Shown: positions 22,464 through 34,455 of the stretch, in pieces
Position numbering within the stretch: the first letter of the stretch is position 1
Layout of the letters: each line of letters begins with the position of its first letter
Source of the DNA: Choristoneura fumiferana
Taxonomy: Eukaryota > Arthropoda > Insecta > Lepidoptera > Tortricidae
Length of the DNA: 64,000 nucleotides
Direction: 5' to 3'
Assembly: GCF_025370935.1 (NCBI RefSeq)
Contig: NC_133482.1
Span: 2,782,118-2,846,117, forward strand
Made by a program: the position numbers and the translations under genes
The notes under the pieces: model-generated
Databases searched by the model: none
Seen by the model: the letters and a program-made list of their open reading frames with translations, nothing else
Told to the model about the DNA's origin: nothing

Positions 22464-23568
22464 TGAAGCAGACAAAGGAACAATGAACTAAATTAAGATA
22501 CGTATAAGCTTGCAAAAAGCGCTTCCTTGTACCTAGTCTCATACAATTTGACCCCTATTAAACAGAAAATTGACGTGATTGTAAAACCACACATCACCAC
22601 ACATTAGTTTTTATTGTTGTATTTCGTGTTTATTGTAGGTACCCACTATGTAGCAAACGTTTTGGCCACGCAATGAACAGTCACCCCTCGCGTCGCTGCC
22701 CGCAAAATCCTAGCCATATCAGATCCAGCAACCAAAGCGTATATTTTCCTAGTGCAGCCTCTGTCCTAACAACTCACTACGCCATTTATATTACACATTT
22801 CGGGCATTCGTAACTCCTGCATCCGGACAAGTGTAATCTCGAGCTCGTCACATTGCTCAAGCGCAATCTTGCGAGCACTTTTATTGGAGTGAGTCTCAGT
22901 TGAATAAAAAGGTTTGCTTAATTAAAAGGTTGCTTAAAGAAAATCATGGAGAGATAACAAAACGCTATACGGTATAGATAAAAATTACCCATAGCCGCAA
23001 TAAGGACATTTTGATTTTCAAACTCGTGGCGAATTTCATCCTAGAGTATGAAATTTTGGGGCTCTACCCGGTCCTGCAAGAATTTTGGGATAAAAAGTAC
23101 CCTTATAATTCTACACTTCCATCTTTCTACGTACCAAATTGATTCCAAAATTTCGGAATAATTTCTTAAATTCTCAAATGGGAGCTCAAGCATCCACAAG
23201 TCTACTACTACATCAAATTTTTTACCCACCAAAACTTAATTTTAGAAAAATGTTACTTATAATTCGCCTCCCACTTTCATTATCGCTGTCGCCTTACCTC
23301 CCTAGGGCCGTAAAAAATCGATCAATCCCCATGCATTACCGGTTATGGAACAGTTGGCGCACAATGGGTTACAAATGTTCTGTAAGTAGCTTCGAGGGAA
23401 GGTCGCGTCCTAAGTACCGGAAAGCTGTATTGACCTATATGACGATACAGGTCAATTGTGTCGCTTTCCGATGGGGAAAATAGTAAGAAGGTAGAAAGTA
23501 AAAGCTGTTTTTTTACATAAAACTGACCCGTACCCGAGACCAAAGGTATATCTAAGGTAAGGTTTAGA
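22464..23568. other. No gene recognised
   Basis: AT-rich to mixed sequence. I see no exon with splice borders and no defined repeat. Confidence 0.4.
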
Positions 23569-23846
23569 CGACCAGATGGCCTAGTGGTTAGAGAACCTGA
23601 CTACGAAGCTTGAGGTCCCGGGTTCGATTACCGTGTCGGGGCAGATATTTATATGAAAAATACGAATGTTTGTTCTCTGGTCTTGGGTGTTTAATATGTA
23701 TTTAAGTATGTATCTATATCTATATAATTATATTTATACGTTGCTTAGTACCCATAACACAAGGTTTGCTAGCTAAGCTTACTTTGGGACTAAGTCAACT
23801 GGTGTGAATTATCCCGTGGTATTTATTTATTTATTTTATTTTATCT
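23569..23846 (+). mobile_element. Full tRNA-derived SINE
   Basis: The head is tRNA-like (GATGGCCTAGTGGTTAGAGA box A; GGTTCGATTACC box B; CCTGACTACGAAGCTTGAGG in the anticodon arm). Then come a body with GGTCTTGGGTGTTTAATATG and a tail with GGGACTAAGTCAACTGGTGT ending in TATTTATTTATT repeats. It is the reference copy for the fragments at 1798, 2737 and 22321. RNA polymerase III transcription from the internal boxes is expected of the class. Confidence 0.88.
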
Positions 23847-26800
23847 CATCTCAGGTATAAATAAATCTCACTGATTCTGTTACTGCCGATACACTCTAGC
23901 CTTGAAAAACCCTAGGTTATATCTATCTGGAAATATAGACGAAGAATAAACGACTTAACAGAATGTCTTAGCAGTTTTGAGAGCAGTTTATGACCGCGGC
24001 AAAAAAAAAGAGAAATTTACTGAAATTACTCATGTTAGTATAATTTGATACATGCAACTGTATCGTTTTTTCTGGAAAATTGCATACGTCTTCATAACAA
24101 ATAAAAAAAATACTGATCAGACGGATATTTTGATCTATTGGCAAAAGTAATATAAAATGCGTGATGAGAAAACTTTGTTTTAACCAATCAAAAATGTATC
24201 AACTGAAATAAAAATCCATGGAGAAAATATTTAATAGAACTACCTAGGTATTTGAAATCATAATATAACAATAAGCATTCAATTAAATAAAAACTTGTTC
24301 GCTATGTACCTACAGCAAAGTAAATTGACAAGTAATAATGTAAGTATCTATCTGTCGGCTGACATTTACACATTTACTTTGCTGTACATTGCTGACAATT
24401 ATAATTTTGTTAGAAAGTTAACAAATTCTGAATTTCAATTTATTAATTAAATTAATGTTATGGTTAAGTTACAGATATACGTTACTTTAACCTCCCTTAA
24501 AAAAGCCTGGATGACGCTGCTAACACACTGTAATGTAATGTACCTAAAGTGTATTATAAGAACTGCTAAATGTTCTTTGCATCTCAAATCAATCCGTTGA
24601 CGAAAATTCCGCATCACAATAAAAGGAGGTAACATTGTTTCAGTCGCAAAGAAAATGGCACACATTTAGCAAATGGTGTATACTTATTGTATGTTAGAGT
24701 AGGTGGTGTGTGTAAGTAAATACGTACTTTTCTTCGCATGAATATCTCGTTGGATGAGGAACGAAATGTAAAGCACTTTGCTACGGCCAGCGTCGTTGAG
24801 ATAGGCGGCACGGGGCAGGAACGCATGGAGGTGACATTTTGCCGTAATTCTCTTTTAAGTCGCTATTTGACAGAGACTTGATCATCGGCTAAGAATCAGT
24901 AGTGAACCTTCATTTTTTTGTTTATTTAAGTTAAAACATTTCAACTTTATTAGATTTAGTGTTACTCGCCAAACTGTAACGTTTATTGGCGAGAAGCGCT
25001 CTTTTTATTTTAACTTACATAACTAACTTCCACCACATTCTACATTCTTCATTATTCTTTTTTTTTTTCATTCTCATTCATTCTTATTGATGACGACTGT
25101 CTTGGGAAAATAGCGTGGTGGTTCCCCTAGCCTTTCATACCGCAGTGGTAGAGTCCGGAGTAAGTAATTGGCAATAGAAAACGCTATGGCTTTATCTTAC
25201 ATCAAGTCCTTTACGACTTGTTGGGTCAAGAAGCAAATGTAAGGCGAACTTCTTTGTGCTATCAGATATTGTTGCCAATTACTGCACCAAAAATCAATTA
25301 AAAACCTTGTTAAGGTTTGTTTTGTTTAATCCTGCAGTTATTTACTTAGTCGAAAATAAATAATCCTAGATTTAAAAAAAAACATTAATGGTAAATCAGC
25401 ATGAATGCTCCGTCATCGGACCCTCATACCAGTCTGGGTCAAAGTGCACGCTAAGACTATTTTAACAAGCCCAAACACATAAATGTCAAGTTTTGTGTCA
25501 ATGTTACAATAGGAAGTAGAAGTGGGTAAAAATCAAGTTTGAAGTTTCCGCTAAACTCAAAGATTTAAAGATAAATAGTTGAGTTTAAATCGTGAAAAAA
25601 AAAACAGAGTAAAGAGAAACTTCTATTTTAACGAATGCATGTTTTCTTCTCCTGTTCCTTCAATAAACCATGCCCGGTAATATAATAAAGGCAAATTCAA
25701 GGGCAGCGAGAAAATACCGCAATATATTAGGGTTCGACTGGAAATGTTGTATATTGCTTCTTCAGTTAAGCTACGGTGCCGTGCCGCAATATTGCACAAA
25801 CGAGTAATAATTTATGGAGTTTAGTCCTTCCTATGGTTCTGTACCTCGAAAAGAAAAAAATAACTTGTAGAATCACTCTGTTGTCCGTCTGTCTGTCTGT
25901 CCGTCTGTTTGTCGGACTGTCGATCTAAAATCACTAAAAATATAAACTTCTAAGTCATCGCAATCAAAAGAAACTGTCATTAAGAAAAGGTTTTCCGTAG
26001 CCGTAACCGAAATACCTATAAGGTACTTTGGGTTGCTGCAGAAACATAAATTTGGTGTGAAGGTAGCTCTTATAGCACAGCCAAATAACAGAAGTCTAAA
26101 AAAATCTTATTTTTTATATTTTTCTGTTTATTAAACATTAAACATTATGTCAGTCACTGCGTAGGTACATTTCGCTTAGGAAAGTGGCTCTGCTAACACT
26201 GGATATTTATTTATACTCACTCATGCAAGTACTTCTGCTTGTAAAAAGACCGTTACTACGGTTACCTGCTGATCCACTCAGAAGATATAAATCTTCCGTT
26301 CCTACTGGTTATCGACACGTCGAAAAAGTATGTCATGTAATTTTACGACGCGGCGACACATGCTGACATACTGTCATAATGCGAAACACGGAGTATAGAA
26401 AATTAAGGAGACTATTTTTTTAATTAAAGTTTCTTCTTAATTATCCCTAATTTGACACAAAAAACATTAGTTACAATTGGTTGCAATGAATATATGAATA
26501 TGAATACTACGTCTTGAACGTCTGTAACAGACAGGCAAAGAGAGTAACTTTCTCATTTATTTATTAAAGAAGTAAGGATGTAAATAAAACGTAAAATCAT
26601 TTTCTCGACTAATGTTCGCATAATTCGTTTTTGTGTACAAATAGCTTATGTATGAAATTCTCAAGCGAGCGACTTATTAATTATAATAAATATTTATGTT
26701 GGAAGTTATTTGTCTTAACTTAATAGAGTATAATGTAACCTAAACTTACAGTACCTACCTGTAAATGTTATATTAATGTATATCTTACGTTTCCGAATAT

Positions 26801-27211
26801 CATACATTTGGTCATAAACATTTCACAGGGAACATTTCGTACTATTTTTTCCATCTCACGTATTTGGCAGCAATGCTATCTCCTATCTCATCCATACCCC
26901 GTGTACAGCAAGTCACAAACATGTTAGCCCAAAGCTGGCGGCTAGCCAAAGCCAGTTTAACTAGATCGCAAAGTCTTGTCTAGACTATTATGGGTCCTAC
27001 CTAGCATGGCCACACGGACGCAGACCTTGTTTTTACAAGCTTTTATGTAACTTTCTCCTAACTCGCCAAAAGGAAATGTACGTTCGTATTTACCTACTTG
27101 TATGGGTTCATATCGGCACGCATAATTGTTGAAAGTCATAATGTAATGTTTGTCATAACTCTTTTTTTTCTCTAAATCCATTAATTATTCAGAATTGTTA
27201 TAAAACAACTG
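23847..27211. other. Long stretch without a recognised gene
   Basis: AT-rich. An imperfect inverted pair around CTACAGCAAAGTAAATTGAC (24310) and TTTACTTTGCTGTACA (24376) is present, and a CTGTCTGTCTGTCCGTCTG run at 25880-25910 belongs to a dispersed repeat. Confidence 0.4.
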
Positions 27212-27529
27212 CAGGATAGAATCAGAAATGATATCCGCAGTACGAGTAGAACTAAGGTTACCGACATAGCCCGAAGAGTTGTTAAAGTGAAGTGGCAGTG
27301 GGCGGGCACATTGCTCGCAGTACTGATGGCCGATGGGGTCAGAAGGTTCTCGAATGGCGTCCGCGGACCGGGTGACGAGCTGTCGGTGCCTCCAACAACG
27401 ACCTGGTTAAGATCGCGGGATTGCGGTGGATGCGGAAAGCACAAGACCGGTCTGAGTGGAGAGCCTTGGGGGATACTTTGTCCAGCAGTGGACGCCTTTT
27501 GGCTGACATGATGATGATGATGATGATGA
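27212..27529 (+). mobile_element. RTE 3'-end fragment with (ATG)n tail, + strand
   Basis: It reads the RTE C-terminal region in sense (GATAGAATCAGAAATGATAT, AAGTGGCAGTGGGCGGGCAC, GATTGCGGTGGATGCGGAAA) and ends in (ATG)n at 27507-27529. Frame breaks make it non-coding. Confidence 0.87.
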
Positions 27530-27642
27530 AACTTTACCTAACCTACAGTTTTCTATGGGTTGACCATTTTAAAAAAAGGAAATTTTTACGGTTTTAGTGT
27601 GCAAAAAATTATGACAAAAAATAATTCTGACAAACATTACAT

Positions 27643-27951
27643 CAGAACAAGATGGCTTGGGCCATAGTTCCCACGCGGGCCCAGTGCGGATTGGGAACTT
27701 CACACGCACCATTGAATTGCTTCGCAGGTTTGTGCAGGTTTCCTCACGATGTTTTCCTTCACCGCAAAGCTCGTGGTAAATTTCAAATGTAATTCCGCAC
27801 ATGAATTTCGAAAAACTCAGAGGTGCGAGCCGGGGTTTGAACCCACGACCCTCTGTTTGAGAGGCAATAGGTCAAACCACTAGGCCACCACGGCTCTCTT
27901 GTTCTGAGAGGCCTGTGCCTAGCAGTGGGACGTATATAGGCTGGGATGATG
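27643..27951. mobile_element. SINE with 5' inversion (twin-priming structure) and 11-bp duplication
   Basis: Bases 27643-27895 hold the SINE head and body on the minus strand, with the tRNA-like head (GTGGTGGCCTAGTGGTTTGA and GGGTTCAAACCCCGG on that strand) at the inner end. Bases 27896-27951 hold the SINE 3' end on the plus strand (CAGTGGGACGTATATAGGCT, GGGATGATG). The word TTGTTCTGA is present in both parts. AAACATTACAT flanks the whole unit (27632-27642 and 27952-27962). Confidence 0.85.
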
Positions 27952-28149
27952 AAACATTACATTCTGACTTCCAATCCATATTCATATTCATTCAAATTCC
28001 AACAATTATGCGAAAGAAAGCATGCTGCATGCCGCCATTTATTGTGCACCAATAGGCAAATCATAGTCAAACTGTAAAAAACAATCTTATACAACGACCT
28101 ATATTCTAAACATATGTTTGGACAATTAAAATATTCTGATTGTTGTTCT

Positions 28150-28230
28150 GCATCAATGAACTAAAACAATTACTTTACTCATCCGCGACCTTATGAAAGC
28201 TATTACGTTTATGCGTTTATGTGTGTGGGG
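28150..28230 (+). repeat. Fragment of the CCTCCACCTCCACAC repeat family (upstream part)
   Basis: TGAACTAAAACAATTACTTT and CTTATGAAAGCTATTACG match the part that precedes CCTCCACCTCCACAC in the copy at 49903-50160. Confidence 0.55.
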
Positions 28231-28982
28231 GCATATAGGAATGAGCATCCAGATAGATCAAATGCCGAACATTTGTTAGAATCAAATCATTCTTCATTAG
28301 ACTCGGATTCTTATGAAATGAAGAAAGAAATTTTAAAATTTCTTCACATCGTTTGAGAAAAGCAGGTATGCAATCCTCAGCCAGAACAGGGATCGCTGGA
28401 CTTGTTTTATCCGCTCGTCCATCAATCTCTTACTTCATGGCCTCTGCAGTAATGCACCTACTATAACGTATAAGTAAGTGGTTTATCTATGTATGTGTAT
28501 CTTCAGTGATAGTCAATAAATTCTTTATTTCTTTCTTTTATTTCCTTAAACAGTCTTTCGTTGTTAAAAAATCCAATGCCCCTTTCGATTCGGTCAAGCT
28601 TCATAAATAAACTCAGTCGTCATTTCCGAATACCTTCAAGGTCAGTGCCGGTCTACGCTACTGCTTCACTTTATATTAAGGCAGTAAGGCTTCGAAGGAC
28701 GTCTATACTTAGAACGTATGTGGTATTGAGATCGATATTATCGATGCAAGCGGTGACCGCTGGGTTACCGACACTAACTTAGGTATGTACATAAAGAATC
28801 AGCCGCGAACCTTTTGTTGTGCATAATTTGTAAAAGGGTGACGGCACCAATAATGATAATAATAAATCCATTTATTTCAAGCAACATCACCCATACACCA
28901 TATATTTCATCAGTAACACACGTAACAGTAACATACGTAATTAGTAATATTTTAAACTAATTGGGTGACAAAACGGCGTGAC

Positions 28983-29261
28983 AATGAGGGCTACCGTTAT
29001 CGCGCTCACCAGTTGGCGCCACTGTAGACAAAGGTCCTGCCTGAAGTATATTGGTTAGGTTAGTCTCAAAACACAGACATTCATTGCCCCGTAACGCATA
29101 TTTGCCATAATTAATTTCAGGTATTGCAAAATATTCACAAAATTATTCTAATTATAAATAAACCCGCGTAGCTCACCCAAAAATAGTGAAATTTGACATT
29201 TCGGAGACCTCTCGCCACACTAGCGCCTCTAGCGGCGAATTCATACGCGATAGCCCTCATT
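28983..29261. mobile_element. MITE of the AATGAGGGCTATCG family, copy 4
   Basis: It starts AATGAGGGCTACCG and ends CGCGATAGCCCTCATT. Compared with copy 2 it lacks much of the middle. It includes GCGCTCACCAGTTGGCGCCA and CACTAGCGCCTCTAGCGGCG. Confidence 0.82.
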
Positions 29262-30682
29262 ATATTTACATGTTAAGCACAGTAGTACTCAGCGTTCAAG
29301 AACTTTACTAGTTATGATAATCAGTTATCTGAGCTATCTGAGCATTATCCGGTTCGAAGGACCAAAAAAAATGTAGGGTGCTTCTACAATTTACTAGATG
29401 AGTGCGAGATAACTTGTAAGGGAAAGTTAATGTACGAAACAAGCCCAATGATAGTTGTTCTAACACTGACTTTATTTACAATTAGTAATACAAAATATGC
29501 TTAGGTAGCGTGCCGATGTCGCACAGTACATGTGTGCGTAAATAGCTACAATATTATTAACAAATGACCTAAATTAAAGAATCATTGACGCGACACTTAT
29601 ACATTATCGTACGGTAACCCGTACAGTTATGTCAGTTTGTTAAAATTTGGGTAAGTATACGGAAAAAACCATTATTGGTTCTTGTCCATGACTGGTGCAT
29701 CAACACCAATTGATAGCAGGATCCTAAATATTTCTGGAAAACTTAGACGACTGTAAAACGTATTTTTCACGTCCCAGTTTGTAGGAAATTGACGTTTGAG
29801 CAGTTTATGTTGGGGTAAGTTTTGTATGGTTATTAGATAGGCTGTAGATTGGTTGACTCGTAAGATACTGTCAATTCAACGCGCAGGGGAAATGGACCGA
29901 AAACCAAAAATTTACACTAAGGGCACAGTTCCATTATAAAAAAATTAGGTACCTACTCGTTTTATTATAAGCTGAAGATTGTTTTATAAAACGTTTTTAT
30001 ACTCATTTAAAGGGAGAGTGCCTTACGTGGAGACTAGTCTAAGTAAACAGCACAAAATATTTACGCATTCACTCGACATAAGAGTACCTACCTACATTAA
30101 GTGTCCCAAAGATAAATACTTCAAGAAACCCCCGCGGGAGCCCCTCGCAACGCTAAATGACTCTAACTCGATTAGATATAAAAATATTAGCCTTATTTAC
30201 TCGTTGGGACGTGCCAGGCTTTCTATAAAGAGCAGACGACTCTAAGGTTAACACGATTTATAGCAAAATTGGTAGATGCTGTTAACACAGTATACGGTCG
30301 GTTCACGTATACGGTTGGTCGGGTCACTAAGGTTCAAGTAGAGGTGAATCTTTTAATTCGTAATCTCATCGTGCTCATAATTTGTAAAGGTTTAACTCTG
30401 TAAATACAAAGTGCTGACATGCTCGCGGTTTGTAAGTTTCTAATATAACTCGTGTGCCAGTAATTTTATCAAATGTCTTACTTTCAACGCCCCTTGTGCA
30501 CTCACATATACAACATCATCCGTCTCTTTCAAATCCCAATGCTTTTGATAAAATCAGATACAATCTTCAGATTGCTTTTCTCGCTTAGCAAATCCCTTGT
30601 CACCCAATTTTAATAGAATTTCTTCAATACAATGCAGCGCTGTATAAAAATACTGTGTTCTAAAATATTACTTTTGTTGCAG
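29262..30682. other. Intron upstream of the first Calx exon in view
   Basis: AT-rich. A fragment at 29893-29935 (ATTTACACTAAGGGCACAG) resembles the arm of the fold-back at 32954-33138, and a fragment near 30455-30490 (GTGCCAGTAATTTTATC) resembles the CAACCTAGAGGC family. Confidence 0.5.
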
Positions 30683-30774
30683 AAAATTCATACCACTGCA
30701 CATCATAGAAGAGGACAGTTATGAAAAAGACGTACTTTTCTACGTGAACCTTGGCAACCCAGAGTTGATTGGTG
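30683..30774 (+). CDS. Calx: Calx (Na+/Ca2+ exchanger) internal exon, end of CBD2
   Basis: This exon encodes about 30 residues, including IIEEDSYEKDVLFYVNLG, which is the last strand region of the second Calx-beta domain of SLC8/NCX exchangers (compare the D-x-x-YEK signature of the family). It follows a TTTTGTTGCAG acceptor and ends at a GTATGT donor. The first base completes a split codon and the last base (G) opens one, so the length is 92 nt. In the protein this domain lies in the large cytoplasmic loop that controls the exchanger by Ca2+. Position matches the mutually exclusive exon A/B site of vertebrate NCX1 (family knowledge). The exon before it is not seen in the window. Identification is firm because the following exons join it in phase and give a continuous NCX protein. 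Confidence 0.93.
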
Positions 30775-30917
30775 GTATGTATATTTTATAGATGTAGTTT
30801 TATTTTGATGATGTCCTCGTAGATAGTGACGTTGTGGGTTAATGAACTTAAATCTATACAAGTCTGTTTTAAAAGTATTAGTATATTCATTAAATCACAA
30901 ACAAATTAGATCATAAT

Positions 30918-31024
30918 AATATAGAACAAACCAGAAACCGCGTCACTTTATATTTGAACTATGACTATCGTGGCGTCCCGCTCTCTCTTATGGTATTTAA
31001 TACGAAAATGGTTTGTTCTATATT
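30918..31024. repeat. Small fold-back repeat
   Basis: AATATAGAACAAACCA and TGGTTTGTTCTATATT form inverted ends about 107 bp apart. Confidence 0.7.
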
Positions 31025-31294
31025 TTAAAAATAGATTGCAAGTGAATAAAATATTGCTTTAATAAACAATTCATAATTTAATTATCATTATTACGTTTTT
31101 GTCGACCGTTAGTTTAAGTTTTATTTATATTTATATAGTGTACGAAAAATATCGTACGAGTTTCATTATATTGCAAGACCAAGCCACTAAGTATAGATTT
31201 ATAAGCGATCGATCATCTATGGCGATGTACTGCAACTCGCTTGATATTTCACGTTCCGCTTAAACAAGTAAATATTTAGGTAATTACACGAAAA

Positions 31295-31395
31295 CACTAA
31301 GCGGTTAACCGCGAGGTTTAAGCGCACCGTCCCTCTTCAAAGTATCGCTTGAGATAGAGACGACGCGCTAAAACCGCGCTGTTAGCCGCATAGTG
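31295..31395. repeat. Small fold-back repeat around GCGGTTAACCGC
   Basis: CACTAAGCGGTTAACCGCG at the left pairs imperfectly with CCGCGCTGTTAGCCGCATAGTG at the right. Confidence 0.6.
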
Positions 31396-31409
31396 CTTAC
31401 GTAGTCTAA

Positions 31410-32052
31410 CAGCCTTATTCATAAAAAGTTAGAGCCTCCTTGAAGGCTCCTTGAAGGCCCGATGCTAAAAAACATGATTCATAAACGTCTGTTAGCGCTA
31501 ATCAGTCGATCAAGGCTCTGCTAAAGTTAGAGGACCGTAGACCCTCCTTTATCTCCCTGCTAAGTCACAAAATGGCCGCCACAAGTTTGAACAGCTGACT
31601 TTGACAAGAGCAAAAAACCATACCGAAGATATTTATAGTGAAGGCAGCGCTACGCAAAGATTAAAAAAAAAACAGGAAAATTTATTTTCAGGAATTTGTA
31701 TTTAAAAATCCTCTAAATTAGCAACAATAAATTAACAATAAATATGAAAAAAAAATTAGGATGATTAACATAATTATGGCTTCTTGCACAACATAAACAT
31801 GCGGATCGGAAATGGCGGGAAAACAAACATCTCGCTTTTTATTTTTTTCCTGCTAATTTGCTGTCACTGCTGTCAATTTTTTTTTAAATTATCGATTAGG
31901 CCATTTTTTGGCTTTGATTTGTCAAGGTAACATAAGCGTCTAATGAATCATACTTCTGGACAAGCGTCTAATCAAGCTTGACAATCATTCTTGCTAAGTA
32001 ACAGAACAGACCGATCAAACCTCAATTAAGGATTTTTTTATGAATAAGGCTG
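31410..32052. mobile_element. Harbinger-like MITE with TAA duplication
   Basis: The ends are exact inverted repeats (CAGCCTTATTCATAAAAA), flanked by TAA on both sides (31407-31409, 32053-32055). The length is 643 bp with no coding capacity. The 3-bp TWA duplication points to the PIF/Harbinger superfamily. Confidence 0.82.
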
Positions 32053-32823
32053 TAAGGCTTTTGTATATTTTATGCACTATAAAGTTAGTCGTAGCAGTTT
32101 ACCTCACCGGATCTTTCCTTTCTCAAATGATTATTCTAAAGAGAAACGACGTGAGAAACCGCACGGCAAACCGCATAGTGCGGTAATGCCCTTAGAATGA
32201 TAGTATTTGATATTATTATTGTAAAGATTAAAACCACAGCTTCGATGGTAGCTTTGTTTTAAAATTTACAGATATTCTTTTTTCAATGCCGTCATACAAG
32301 AATGGATAACAAAATTAGGTAAATTTGGTAAAGAGACGGTACTAAATGGCGGTTTGATTTGAAATTTAGACAGCGTTATTTAATATTCACGGTTTTAAAT
32401 AAAAAAATCATGAGATTGGAACACTTAGTTGGACTGTAAATATTTGCAGAGTTTTATTCAAGTGCTCAAATACTGAAAATTTTCCTTACATATAGTCACT
32501 GACAGCGGGGTCTGCTTTAACCAAGACACCTCATTTATTAAAGCTGTAAAGTTGGCACACATCAAGCCTCAAGTTTCAAATTTAACCGCCGTGCAGTTCC
32601 ATTAACAAACTTTGCTACAGTACTGACAACCTAACGATATCGCCTGCGCTTGTTACTCACGAAGTTAGGCGGCGCCCGTGCCAACTCACGAATGGGAACT
32701 GGCCAACATACAAATACTAACTTGGACGGTTGGTTGGAAATTTAAATCTGCTGCAAGTTCGTATAGTGAAGTCCAAAAGTAGCTTTAAACGATTGTGTAT
32801 TGTCGTTTTTCAACTAGGTCCGT

Positions 32824-33297
32824 ATAAAGGTGCGTCTACGCTAGGCGAACCGAGCACGAGTCGAACACCATTCGTCTAATGTGGACCGACTTACAAGCCT
32901 CGAACGAGCGCGCTGCGAGCGTTTCGTTCGTGCTCGGCTGCGTTCCGCCAGTGCCCTTAGTGTAAGTTTTCGGTTACAAAATACGTCTCGATCGCGTTCG
33001 CGTTAAAATCTCAATTTATAAGGAAACACAGACAGCGCCTCTAGCGGAACGTTTGCGATGGTCGTGTTTCCATACAAATTGAGATTTGAACGCGAACGCG
33101 ATCGAGACGTATTTTGTAACCGAAAACTTACACTAGGGGTACAGTTGTCGGTTTTTTGACTAACACAAAGGGATTTGCTTCGCGCTCGCAGTGCGCTCGT
33201 GGACGTGTCCACACTTGACGCCGCGAATGACGAAGCCGGGAACGGCTCCGCTCGTGCTTCGCTCGTGCTGGGTTCGTCTAGCGTAGACCCACCTTTA
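32824..33297. mobile_element. Fold-back element with a second fold-back inside it
   Basis: The outer ends are TAAAGGTGCGTCTACGCTAG and its near-complement ending CCCACCTTTA. The inner arms are at 32954-33004 and 33089-33138. Confidence 0.8.
32954..33138. mobile_element. Inner fold-back element
   Basis: CCCTTAGTGTAAGTTTTCGG followed by TTACAAAATACGTCTCGATC and GCGTTCGCGT is mirrored at 33089-33138. The arms are nearly identical, so the insertion is fairly young. Confidence 0.82.
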
Positions 33298-33464
33298 GGC
33301 TGAGGCCGTACTACGGCTAAACCGCCGCGGTTTTTAACCGCGTGACTTTGTAAATCAAGCAAACTAATGCAACGGCCACACTGGTGGTTTTAAGTTCACT
33401 TTTATAAAAAAGTTACGCGGTTAGAAACCGCGGCGGTTTAGCCGTAGTGCGGCCTCGCCCTTAT
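33298..33464. mobile_element. Fold-back element directly following
   Basis: GAGGCCGTACTACGGCTAAA and CCGCCGCGG are mirrored by CCGCGGCGGTTTAGCCGTAG and TGCGGCCTCG at the right end, with a short spacer. Confidence 0.82.
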
Positions 33465-33467
33465 GTG

Positions 33468-33625
33468 TTATCTTCTTCTTCTTATGGTTCTCCATTACTG
33501 GAGGTCTGCCGTCAGCTCTGCGAACTGTTTCCGGTCTCTAGCCAAGCGAAATGGCTCTTCAACGCTGGCTTTTCCCGTCCATTCGCGTATGTTGCGAAGC
33601 CAGGACTTCTTATTATAATGTCATA
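33468..33625 (-). mobile_element. Non-LTR retrotransposon 3'-end fragment, minus strand (tentative)
   Basis: CTTCTTCTTCTTATGG, GGTCTGCCGTCAGCTCTGCG and GAAATGGCTCTTCAACGCTG look like the reverse complement of a coding end with a GAAGAAGAAG tail. Family not assigned. Confidence 0.5.
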
Positions 33626-33904
33626 TTATTATGATTAAAATGATTATGTATTATAATGTACTTTAGCTACTTTTGGTGTTGACTATATTGTTCAACACTT
33701 ATCTCCTTAATCTTAAAAAAATACGCTCGCGATTTTCACTCATAATTACGAGTAACACATCGGGGCTTAATGACGTCTTCTATAATTCTAAAACTATCTC
33801 GACGGTTTGACCAATTAACAGCAATGGTCACGAGTAAACAGGAGCGTAGGTTGGCTCACATTCTTTTAATACTTAACTTACTCGGTCAAACTCGTCCTTA
33901 TTTT

Positions 33905-34085
33905 TTTAACCCCCGACGCAAAAAGAGGGGTGTTAGAAGTTGGACCGCTATGTGTGTCTGTCTATCTGTGGCACCGTAGCTCTTAAACGGGTGGGCTAAT
34001 TTGAATTCGGCTTTTTTTAATTTGAAAACCCGTTTTTGAGATATTGAACTTTGAAGTGACAAAGTCGGGGTTTTCCAACTCTTTG
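33905..34085 (-). repeat. CCCCCGAC dispersed repeat, minus strand
   Basis: Starting TTAACCCCCGACGCAAAAAG and containing CACCGTAGCTCTTAAACGGG and GAACTTTGAAGTGACAAAGT, it is the reverse complement of the copy at 51205-51440 and of the shorter copy at 45590-45735. Confidence 0.82.
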
Positions 34086-34369
34086 CTGGTTAGGTTCAAT
34101 AATCTAATCGGAAAAAAGAACAAGTTTTTAATTTATAAGTTAACAGTATTCAGTAACATCTTCGTTTTAATAAAGACATGTGAATGCAATCGTGAAAATT
34201 TAATGTAAAATTGTGGTTAAATTACGCGGCCAGTGTATGCGAGAGTCTTTCGATCTACCCGCAGTTGATCGTGTTTTTGTTTCGGCTCTTAATCACATCG
34301 AAAATATCCGCTGATTTTTTCGAAAAGATATCTCGATGCCCGCATTTTCTTAACATAAAAGAAGCAATC

Positions 34370-34455
34370 AGTTCATGACCACAGCCACTGCTATTCAGCC
34401 GAAATATCGAGGTAACTTGCAACAATATAAAAGCCGTGATTATGCCCCAAACGTG
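34370..34455 (+). repeat. Dispersed repeat related to the palindrome at 4809-5034
   Basis: GACCACAGCCACTGCTATTC, GCCGAAATATCGAGGTAA and AAGCCGTGATTATG are a diverged version of one arm. Confidence 0.6.

Noticed and set aside
23569..23645. tRNA gene on the plus strand
   Set aside because: Same reason: it continues into a SINE body and ends in a TATTTATTT tail.
33003..33362. 119-codon open frame on the minus strand
   Set aside because: It lies across two fold-back repeats and its composition follows the repeat; no splice or family support.
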